Source: Ettlia oleoabundans (lineage: Eukaryota; Chlorophyta; Chlorophyceae; Chlamydomonadales). From it: a DNA stretch of 39,834 nt. A program made the translations under genes and the position numbers. Where the stretch lies: NCBI GenBank assembly GCA_019693395.1, contig JAAMXP010000453.1:35631-75464 (forward strand). The letters are read 5' to 3'. Of this stretch, positions 22,901 through 33,300 are shown one piece after another (positions within the stretch are counted from its first letter, which is position 1; each line of letters opens with the position of its first letter). Below the pieces are notes generated by a model. It was not told the origin of the DNA. It made no database searches and saw nothing but the letters and a program-made list of their open reading frames with translations.

Positions 22901-25900
22901 GTGTACTGGTTTGTCGACCTCCTGGCCAACTACCACGTGAGTTGGGGCGTGGGCCCACAGCTGCCCACGGTCATCAATGCCTTTGTTTAGCTGCCAGCTG
23001 CTGGCTGCGGCATATTAGAGATGATGGCTGAGCCTCGGCTCGCAAGCTCTGCTGCCCTCTGTGCTTGGTTTCAATTATGTTTCTGAGATGTCATGCTGCG
23101 CTGCTTCTCGATTTTTTGAGCCGCTGTCTTGCATCCGTGTGCCTGCAGGTGTCAAATGTGCTGGTCACTGCGGGCGGGCCCACTTCCAATGCCTCCATAT
23201 TCATCGGCACTGACAGCACCTCCGTGGTCGCCAATACACTAGTGGCGGTGAGTTTTCCGGCAAGAGTTGCGCCCAGAACTTCTATTTTTTAGACGGCCCT
23301 GCCATGACCGGCCTGGCATCTGGGAAATTTGTCACAACTTACAACTCCTGGCCTGCATCTGTGCCTGCTTGCAGGCTGGAATCAACCTGGCCGCCGGCCA
23401 ACAGCTGGCATTTGCGGGGAAGGGCGTACTGGGCCGCTATGTTATTTTCTACACTGGAATGGCTGATGAGGTGCGTCAACCGTGCCTCTGTGGTGCTGCT
23501 CCCACCTCATTGCATCTGCACGGCGCTGCAATTTGTGTCAGCATTCTCTGGATCTGCCTGTCATAGCTGCCAGCGCATCCTGCCCTATGCTGCCCTATCG
23601 TGCCGCTCTCCTTCTCCGGGCCCCGCCAATCCTGCTGCTCCCTGGTCGTCCTGCAAACTGCAACCTCTTCCTGCTTGGGAGAAGGATGAGCTGCTGCTTG
23701 TACTGAATCACATAAGTGTAAAACGTATCTGCCACCCCTTGCTGCCTTTCCGCAGGGCATCATGAGCCTCGACGACATACAAGTCTACACATATGGTGGG
23801 TTCCGGCTCCTTATTGCTCCTACATTCTGTTCTACCCCCGCAGCAGTAGGTGGCAGCAGCCTGTCAGTAGTCTACTTCCAGCGGCGCTGCTGGTGCCTGC
23901 CTGTCTCTTGGCCCATCCAGCAACAGAAATGGGAGGCACACAGAGCATGCTCAGAAAGACTCACAGAGCATGCTCCCAGGCAGCCTCTGCTCCTCGCTTG
24001 CGCCTTGCCCACCTGGCCACACCCAATCATCCACACTTTTCCGTTTGCCTTGGTGGTGCAGAGGCCAATGCCGCGTATCGCAAGCCGGTAACAGCTTCAG
24101 AGCTGAGCAGCAACAGCAGTGCTGGCACTACCGCCATCAGCGGCAGCCAGAGGGATTTCTCGTCGCTTGAAGCACTGGTGGACAACAACGTCAGCACCTG
24201 TGTGTGGCTACAAGGCGGCACGGACAACAGCCCGGGTGCGCTCCCTGCTCGAGTGCCGGCATGCACTAAAAAGCCGTCGTTGCTTTGCCGACCTCAAAGT
24301 AAAGGTCACCTTGCTGTCTCCACCGGCCATCATGTGCTGATTCCTCGATTGCAACAACCAGCTGCAAACCACGGTGCGTGCTTTCAATCAACCGCTTTTG
24401 TGCAGCGTACGCAACCGTGGATCTTGGATATGTCGGAGCCGTGGGGTCTGTGGTGGCTGTGACTGGCCCAGACGTTGCGCTGGGGACCCAGTCTCGTGCC
24501 TATGTCACACAGACGGCCGATGAACCTCTGACAGATGCGGCAGCATGCAGCAGCGAGGGGCGGGAACTGTCTCCTGGCACCTGGACCGTGGGCGCGTGCA
24601 ACCGGCAGGGGCGGTGAGCAATAACGGGTGGTGCAAAAAGCTTGGTTGAAGGGGCGTGCACTTGTGCGGCATGCTGCACAGCTTGGTGCACCTCATCACA
24701 TCGTTGTGGGTTGACTGCCTCAAAGCTGTGCTGACCTCGTGCACCTCGGCTGCTGACTCGGCAAACTGCCCACATTTATCAGTCTGGTTGCCCTTACCAG
24801 TGTGCCTGTGCTGAGTTGTTTCTCTGCTGCTGCCTTGGGGCGCAGTTACATAACTTTCCAGTTGCCCGACACTGAGGGAGAAGCCAGGGTGGAACTGTGT
24901 GAGCTTCAAGTAGCCATCACCCTCCGGCCAGAACCACCTGGCAGCGGCAACAGCACCTTAAGTGGCAGCAGCAGCAGCAGTATAAGCGGCGGCGCCATTG
25001 CAGGCATTGTGGTGGGCGGGCTGGCGGCGTTAGCCCTGCTGTCGCTGCTGGCGGCTTACCTGTGGTGGCGGCAGCGCCGGCTTCGCCAACAGCGTGGGAG
25101 GGCAGCACTGGGAGGGGCCCAGGGATACGACCAAGATGCCTGGGACCGCCAGCATGCCGAGGATCTCAAGGGCGGCAGCAGCAATGGCAACAAGCCACCA
25201 GTGGACAATGGTGGCGGCAAAGGTGGCCAAAAGGCAGCGGCCGTGCCGCTCTCTGCGACTGATGTTGCTGGCGGCTATGGCGGCATGAATGGGAAGGACG
25301 TTGAAGATGTAGAAGCAGCAGCGGCGGCGGCAGAGGGCAAGCCAGGAGTTGGGGCAGCCAAGGATGGGAAGAAGGGGGACAGCAAGGGTGCACAGAGGAG
25401 GAGGCGTGGCTACGTGTCTGAGCTGGCGCTGATGCGAGAGTTTGTCCGGGCGGTGAGTGCCAATGTGCGGCGCGGGATGCTGCTTGCACAGGCACTGTTG
25501 TGCAGCGGATGGATAGGAAGCGCTTGCCTGGCTGGTTGCCTGTCGCTTATTGGCCTGACCTGGCCAGACACATCGAGAAAGCTGCTGCCACCTGAACTTT
25601 CCAATCCTCCATAATACATGCACCCTCCCTGTCTCCCACCCTCGCCAGCGGTGTGCCCCTCAAACCCACGCACACCGCACCAGCCCACCCCACCTCATGC
25701 TACTTGCTATCTGCAGCTGCTGGGCCGACGGACCTTGGAGGACTTCTCGGGCAACCTGATGCAGCGCAGCAAGACGGCCTCCGCCTTCTCAATATCCAGG
25801 GAGCACGGCACGGTGGGCAAGGCGGACACAGACCTCTCCAAGCTCCCGTCCGGCTTCTCGGAAGGTGAGGCACCTGCTCACCAGCGCGCTTGCATGCCGT

Positions 25901-28867
25901 GCATACCCCAGTCATCGACTGGCATCACGTGCTTGCACTTCTCCTCGGACACTCCATCCCCATATGGCATATCGAGATTCTATGTTGCCAGGCCTGTTTG
26001 CTTTACCGGCTGCTCTCCGGGAGGGTACGGCTAAAAATTCCGCATCGTTAGCAGGCGCAACTTGGCGTCCCCACGCTGTAGCCATTTTTATCTCACTTTC
26101 CCCTCTGTACTGTCTTGTACTTGCAGTCTCCCCTGCCGACATCCAGCTGGTGGAGATTGTGGGGGAGGGATCCTTTGGAGAGGTGCGCCTGGTGCAGCCA
26201 AACAGCCGCTGTTGCCAGGCTGGCTTTGCGATGGGCAGCTAGTTGTTGAGGGAGGCCTCAGTCTTCGAGTGGTTTCCCAACCCAGACCAGCCCCAACATA
26301 TCTGTGGCTGCCTGCACGGCTGCCCGGTCACTGCCATCGCCTTTTCACGTTTATGCCACTGGCCTTCACACTTCGCAGGTCTGGCTGGCCAAATACTGTG
26401 GAGCGCTGGTTGCGGTCAAGATCCTGGCAAAGGTGCGGCCCTGTGTTTTTTGGGTGGAGCCATCTCCCGGCAACAAGGGACCCACTTTGTGATGAGTGTT
26501 GTTGGTGGGGCTTCGCCTCGATTTCGGGCTGTTCAGGGTAGCGGATGCCTAATGAGTTGATGTAACCAACTCAGCAGTGTGTATGCCCACCACTACCTAT
26601 ACTTGCTCCTGGGCTTTTCCAAAGCTGTCCGCGCTCATTGTCCTCCATTGAATCTGATTGCACAGGTCAGCTGGGATACTGCATGCATGGTGTAACCACC
26701 AAGCTGCTGGCTATCTGGTGTTGCTCTCCCCGCAGATTGGCTCCGACAACATGACCTCCTCCATCCAGAACGACCTGCTGCTGCGGTCGCTCAAAAAGGA
26801 GGCACTGCTCATGTCCAAGCTCAGGCACCCCAACGGTGAGCAGACCCTGTGGTACCCATACCCTTAGCCCTGTGGTTGTGGTTAACACACAGTGGGAGCT
26901 GATACAGTGTTTTAAGTAGCAAGGGCACAGATACGAGTTGGCACTGCAACTGTGCTGCCCCTGGTCTCATTCAAGGCGTGCCGCCTCCGCTGAGTGCCTG
27001 CTTGCCTAGCTGCCACTTTTGCTTCGGCCATGAGCATTGCTAATGCCTTAGCCTTGGAGCCCTTTGTCCTCTCGCAGTCTGCCTGTACCTGGGTGCCTGC
27101 ACCGAACCCCCCAGCCTTGTGTTTGAGTACTGCGCCAAGTCCAGCCTGGACATGCTGCTGCGGGCGGGGATCAGGCATCCACAGGTGGGTGAGGACGGCA
27201 GCTCGGGTGGCTTTGGCCCTCCTCAGCAATGCGGGAGGGTACTTCTGCCAGCGCAGTCTCCCTAAACAATAAGGCATTAGACGCTCCCATGTGGCTGGCC
27301 CTGCTCGGCTGGTTCTGGCACGCACGCTAACTGGCGTGTCGCTACATGCGTTGGTGCATTTGTCATACAATCGACACACGGCAGACAGTGACTTATTGGC
27401 ACAAGGCTACCGCCTCCCTGCCTGTTGCACTCCATAGTGGGTTAGGTCATTTGTCCCCTGTTGCTGCAGATGGCCCGGCGGTTGACGTGGCCACGGCTGC
27501 TTGGGATAGCTCTTGACGGCGCCAAGGGCATGCTCTACCTGCACACGCGCGCGCCGCCTGTGGCGCATCGTGACCTCAAGAGCGCCAACATCCTGGTGGA
27601 CAGCCAGTGGCACGCCAAGGTTGCTGACTTCAGCTTGTCGCGGGCCATAGAAGTCAATACCCGGGCCAGCACTGTGGTGGTGACAAACCCCAGGTGGCTG
27701 GCTCCAGAGGTGCTCAACGGCATGCCGGGACAGCTGCCTGCCGACGTGTGGGCCTTTGGCACGGTGATGTGGGAGCTGATGACGTGGCGCCTCCCCTTTG
27801 AAGACCTCAACACCTTCCAGGTAGAGGGGGGCGATGCCGGCAACTTTGCTTGTTGCCGTGCGTGCGACCGGTTTACCGTTTCCGTTGTATCTTTCAGCAC
27901 ATTTGTTGTGGTTGGTGGTGCTGCAAGGCTGCGTGTGACAGGCCAAGCAACAGGCCATTGCATCCCGCATGCCGATGTATGCCCAGCCGTAAAGCCACAC
28001 CGCCGTTGCCATGCACAGCCCCGTCCTGCTTCCAGCTGCTTCTTCCATACCTGCCTAAGTCCATTGCAGATCATCTCCACAGTTCAACGTACCGGCACCT
28101 CTGGCCTGGCGGTACCGCCTGCGGAGGAGCTGGCAGCGGGGTCCTTCACGTGCTACCCGCAGTATGTGGCGCTCATGCAGGCTTGCTGGGCACAGGAGCC
28201 AGCAGCCCGCCCCAAGTTTGGAGCCATCGTGGAGCAGCTGAGGTGAGCTGGCAGATCCGATTCCGAATTCATGTTTCTAGTGCTAGCGGAGACTGCTTCG
28301 TTGCACATGTTGGGTTGTGCTTGTGTTGTATGGAGGTGCTTGTCAAACCCAAATGACTCCTGCGCCCACTTGATGGGGCCATCCCTTTGCTGCAGCCTGA
28401 TGCTTGCCGCGGAGCTTGCGCCCCAGCAAGCAGCAGCCGCAGCAGCCGCCAGCGAGATGCCTTCTGCGCAGCGCAGCCCGCCTAGAATGCCTAGCAGTTC
28501 GGTGCCACCACCCATTGCAAGGCCCAGCCCTGGCCGGGTCAAGTCCAAGGCGCAGGGAGGCAGCAGCCGGCGCGCCACCGCACGTGTTGCCCCCGCAGGC
28601 GGCCCGGGAAGCTCCACTAAAGCCAGCAGCGGCAGTGCAGGCGGTACAGGGGGCCTGGCCGCTGTACTGCCGCCGGGCATCCCAAAGGGCGAGGACCCAG
28701 GAAATGTGCCACGGGATAGTAGTGAAAGTGGGGCAGCTGCAGCGACCACAGTGGACCGCCGAGGTGCCGGCCCACCAGTGCCGCCACCCAGCGCTGTTGA
28801 GAGTGGGGGCAGCGGCTCCAGGCAAGGCACTTCCTCCTTTCAACTCCCCAGCTTGCCGCCAGGCTGA
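19962..28867 (+). CDS. Receptor-like kinase: LRR, two FTP-lectin-like domains, TM, TKL kinase
   Basis: Twenty-three exons close in frame to 1331 residues: 19962-20052, 20349-20618, 20844-20936, 21071-21346, 21549-21605, 21805-21913, 22114-22336, 22481-22566, 22831-22936, 23149-23247, 23375-23470, 23756-23795, 24062-24235, 24406-24613, 24846-25452, 25717-25864, 26127-26182, 26379-26432, 26736-26835, 27078-27184, 27470-27820, 28070-28242 and 28396-28867. Domains: signal peptide (1-25); LRR-cap-like part with WKGVQC, LSGLGLIGTLPAQL and GNPGLCG (31-151); Cys-rich part (152-300); FTP/discoidin-like domain 1 (about 338-515, YWFVDLL, GRYVIFY); domain 2 (516-666, YATVDLG, RYITFQLP, LCELQV); membrane helix (691-717); kinase (about 896-1174) with GEGSFGEV (907-914), AVK927, E953, HRDLKSAN (1033-1040), DFS (1053-1055), APE1080 and DVWAFG. 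A Pro/Ala/Ser tail follows. Exons 4 and 8 are the least certain. The likely role is sensing a cell-surface glycan or peptide and signalling through a RAF-like kinase. Confidence 0.85.
22770..22817 (+). repeat. 12-bp tandem repeat forming a splice-acceptor pyrimidine tract
   Basis: Four copies of tgcctgcccatc (the last two with one or two changes) run into tacctgcctgcag, the acceptor of receptor-kinase exon 9 at 22831. The minisatellite supplies the polypyrimidine tract. Confidence 0.85.
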
Positions 28868-29408
28868 TTTTCAAATCTCATTGATCGCTGACTCTACCCC
28901 ACGACGTATCAGCACACATTTTTGGCTTTATAAAAGCAAAGAATACTGGGTGTGATGCATTGTGCGGTGCAAATGCACAGGGGTCGTTTCTCCCCAACCC
29001 AGCTTACTCTTCGCTTTTCCGAGGGCCCACCATCATATCTTAACCCACTGCCCCATTCCGCTTTCGTACACATGCCACGCACTGTGACATACGACGGTTC
29101 TATGCGATTGTCTGCCTTTCTCCCCCTGGTTTCTGTGACGCCTTCCTTCCCCGCATGAAAGGAGTGGAGGGACATGGGGCCTCTCTCAGCCAACGCTGGC
29201 CCTATAGGCCATTCAGCTCTTTTCGCACTGCACTTGTCACTGAGTCGTCTTCTTCCCCGTCCCATTTCTTGTGTGTGTTTGGGTCTTTTTGAGCCGTAAT
29301 GCTACCTTTATCCAACAAATGGCCCCACTGCCTGTCCCCTTTTACCCCCCAATATGGGCCCCATTTCAGCGCAAGTTTGAGAGAATGGTCTGCAAACCTT
29401 GCAAAGTT

Positions 29409-29413
29409 TGTAA
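29409..29413 (+). promoter_or_regulatory. Candidate TGTAA polyadenylation signal of the receptor kinase
   Basis: TGTAA lies about 540 bases beyond the stop, in a T-rich context (agtttgtaagtgttg). It is the first plus-strand copy I found after the gene. Confidence 0.35.
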
Positions 29414-29540
29414 GTGTTGTTGCTTTATCAAAGATACATTCGAATTCCCTCATAACCTTGCTGCAAGTTTTATCCCTCCCTACCAGCGCATTACATAACC
29501 CTTTATTTGGTCACTGCAACGGCTTACAAAGGGATGGTGG

Positions 29541-29545
29541 TTACA
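29541..29545 (-). promoter_or_regulatory. Candidate TGTAA polyadenylation signal of DDB2
   Basis: The minus-strand TGTAA lies about 400 bases beyond the DDB2 stop. A second copy follows at 29524-29528 and a third at 29491-29495. Confidence 0.35.
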
Positions 29546-29943
29546 ACACAAATCTTGGCATGCATGAAAGAGAGGCACCACGCTGCACGGTGACCGGAGA
29601 TACGAGTAGCATGTGTAGCATGCATAAAGGGGCCACAGGCAGAGGGCCAAAGTACAGGTTCATGATTCATAGCATGTCATGTACATGCATGCAACAGGGG
29701 ATAGGACAACAGCGGAGTACATCGCGTGACGCCATATGGCCCGCTCAAGCATAAGGCCCGCCCAAGGGCAGGATGGTACAGCCTCAAAGGAAAGAGTCTG
29801 GGTAAGGCAAAGATGGCGCCAAAACAGCCATGTCGGGGCACGGCGGAGGGGCGCTCGAAGAGCGGCAAGCTTGAGCGACATCACGAGGATCAACACCAGC
29901 CGGCAATTTTTAAAGCCTGTATTGATGGGAGGTTTAGGTGGAG

Positions 29944-30339
29944 CTAATTGCTACCCTTGCGCTGCCGCTTGGCCCCTCCTCCAGCGCCGCCGCTGCGCTT
30001 GCTGCCGGCGCCGCGCTTGGGCATGCGGCTGGGGCCTGGCCCATCTTCCTTCTCCTCTTCTACCTCCTCCATCTCCTCCTCCTCCTCGTCCTCCCCAGCC
30101 TTGTTTGAAGGGCCAGGCGTAGGCTCAAGTGATGCCGCCACCGCCGCACCTGCCGCTGCTGCACCTTTGCCACGAGCTTTGCTGCCACCTGCCTTGCTGG
30201 CAGGGGCAGGAGCGCTCGGTGTGCTGGGTGCCGCCGCCGTTGCTGCTGTCGCCGCTTTCCCACGAGGCTTTCCCTTCTTCTTTTCGTCGGGGTCAGCATC
30301 AAAGAAAATGAAATTGGCAGAGCCCTGCAGCACAGCAAA

Positions 30340-30370
<31 letters not shown>

Positions 30371-33300
30371 AAGTGGAGCCAGAACGAGGATGAGAGGCTT
30401 AGATATTGCTCTGGCCACATCCAGCATCACGTGGATGCAACTGGCGTTGCAGACATACATCAGCATTGACATGCGCAATGATCGCACCTTTAAGTTGAAG
30501 GGTGGCCCGCCGCCACCTCCACCTCCACCGCCGCTGCCCCCGCTGCCACCACCGCTGCTCCTGTCCTGCTTGCTGGCCCCCCTTTCTTCCTCCTCATCCT
30601 CCTCTTGGGCCGGACGCCAAGCGTACAAGCTCCTGCTGCTACCGCTCACTGCATATAGCAGAAGGCAAGTTACGGTACTCAAACCTACTGCAACCAAACC
30701 CGCCCAACCAAGGGCCCAACCAACTTCTGCATGCTTTTCCTGCGTTTCTTCGTCATGAAGCTACATTCCCCACGCATGAGTCCATGAAACTTCCAACTCA
30801 ACGCCGAAGTGTGCAATCCAAACACCCACCAACTACCCACGCACAGAAAGAGATTGACTGTGCTGCTGTGCTGTGCTGTGCTCACCGATGAGGTCCAGTC
30901 GCGGGTGGGGCTTGTTGACCGGGCAGATGGTGGTGAGGTTGGGGTCGGTCAGCTCACCCACAAGCGCGCCTGCAGGGTTGGGTGGGTCAGGATGTGAACA
31001 TACCCTAGACATGAACTGGGTAGGGTTGGGACTGAATAAGAGGGTGTTGACATGTGATCTCCAGAGACAAAAGCACCTGCCCAACCATGTATACTATACC
31101 CACCCACCCACCCGTGGCTGCATCCAGCAGGTCTACCGGGTGCAGCGCCAGCCCCCCAAAGTCCTCACTGATGTACCTGCACTCAGTACAGGCGATACGC
31201 TTGGCAAGGCAGTGCACCACTTCAGCGAGAGTGCGGTATGGCGGCAGCTGCCATGTAAGTGCCATGTCCTCAGCGCTACGGTAGGTGTAACCATCGCTTG
31301 GTAGTAGCCACGTCAGGCACCTGCCGACCACGAAGAGGCGCTCAGCAGGGTCCTTAGGATCCCACTCCGCCTTGAAGGGCGACAAGTAGCGGTTGAAGTT
31401 CTGGCTGTGGACTATCTCGCGGTCAGCTGGCTGCATAAAATGCAACAAGGGGCAGGGACAGGGATTGGCAGGCGTGAAGGGGTGTAGTGAGTGGAGGGGG
31501 AGCGCGGGAGCACAATGGTACTACACGTCGTACAGCTTTGCAAGGTAGTGCATGGAATACATAAGTACGTGACAGGAAGGGCACCACGCCAGCACATGGC
31601 ACGCAGCAACCGGACTTGAATGTGCTGTATGATGGTGCCGAACTGATGCAGAGCCGATCCTAAGCTGGCAGTTTGTTCATAGCAACATGCCTGCTGTGTT
31701 GCGTACAGGTAGTCCCACACACGCAGGCGATTGTCCTGGGAGGTGGTCAAGATCTTGCGGCCTGCACACCCACATACAACGGGATGATGTATGAGCAGTT
31801 TTTGGAGTGTTTGTGGTCGATAATCATGAGGTGGCAGGCCAACTATGTGGATGAAGGTGGTTAACTCTGTTGGCATGGGTGAACGCTGGACTCCCAACTG
31901 CACACCCTCGGCTGTGAAGTGTGAAGGCACGCAAGGATGGCCGAAATGGCGCCATACCAGCCGCAGCGGCGCACAAACTGTGGCACTCAAAGACCAGCGG
32001 GCTCCTCCACTGCATGTTTTAGGCTCACCACTGATGGGTGAGAAGTAGGCTGAGTTGATGACCTTGCTGTGCTGCAGGAGCGCCAGCTCAGCAGAGGCGC
32101 CGCCACAGCTGTACCCCACGGCCACCTTGCCCTTACTGTCCGCGCTGTTGCCTGCAAAGGCAGTAGCAAGTGGGGTTGGGGCACTGTCAGTAAAACCATG
32201 TTTAGTAATGAAGAAAGTAAAAGAACAGATACAGAGTATCGCATACAGTATGCTGCTTGCGCGCTCTTCACCCCAACTGCTGCCACCTCGTTTGCCCTTT
32301 TGCTGCCACTTTCCCCCTCACTTCCTGGTAGACTGGCATCAAGCAAGCAGACAAGGTTCCATACCCGACACTAGGTTTCGTATGTCCAGCACCCGCGCTG
32401 TGTAGTCGTTGCCGGCGCTGATCACAAGGTTGGCGTCAACCGGGTTGCAGTGCACGCTCTGGACCTGCAGCAGTCACAAAGGCGGGTCCTAGGTTGGCTG
32501 TCTGGGTGGACTGGGAGGCTCACTAGTGGAGAGCAAGACTTGGTTGGGCAGCATCAACACGCTCCAGTTTCCACCTTTCCGTTCTTCTTGTGCAGCGCCA
32601 TGCTGGCTATGGGCAGCTTCATGCGCGGGTCCAAGAAATGCAGGCGCCCAAAGTTGTCCCCCACCACGATTGTGCTAGCTGCAGGTGCACTAGGTGCGAG
32701 GCATGGCAGGGAAAGATGGGGGGGAAGGCGAGATGTGGGACGAACATGGCATTGCGCAGGGGCCAGAAGGAGACGAGATGAGATGGGTGTTGCCAGTTTT
32801 GGCACGCGTCCACAGAGCTCAAGCATGTCTTGTCCCTAACCCTGCTCTTGACCCGTGGCCAAGCCAGCAAGCACCCAATCACCCCCATCCCCCACCCCGT
32901 TTGCAGGCAGCTGCAGCGGTGCGAACGATGCGTGTCACTCACCCGAGGGGATTACATCCATGCCCATCATGGTGACCCAGGTGCTGGCCGCCTCGCTTTC
33001 TTCCACCGCGTCCCAGCCTTGGGGGTTCGCGTCAAACACTGTGCTGGCGCAGCCAGTCTCCACGTCAAACACCTGCAGCGTTGTCGGGGGTGGGGGGGTG
33101 GTTAGCGTGTGGGTGGTGGGCGGGTGCGCGTGCGGGTGGTGGGTGCGATACAATAGAGTGGTTGGTTGGGAGTTTGGGTGGTGCATGGGAAGAAGATTGG
33201 CATAAAGACATGATAGGAATGATGACGATGCAGCTAAGATGTGATGCCATGGTTGCTGGTTACTGTGCCTCAGCCACCCCACCCACCTTGATGGTCCCGT

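Larger units (their letters stand above)
28868..29943. other. Convergent spacer with 3' UTRs of the receptor kinase and DDB2
   Basis: About 1.1 kb between two converging genes. The open frames show no family match. A plus-strand TGTAA lies at 29409-29413. Minus-strand TGTAA copies (TTACA on plus) lie at 29491-29495, 29524-29528 and 29541-29545. The two 3' UTRs may overlap or nearly meet. Confidence 0.5.
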
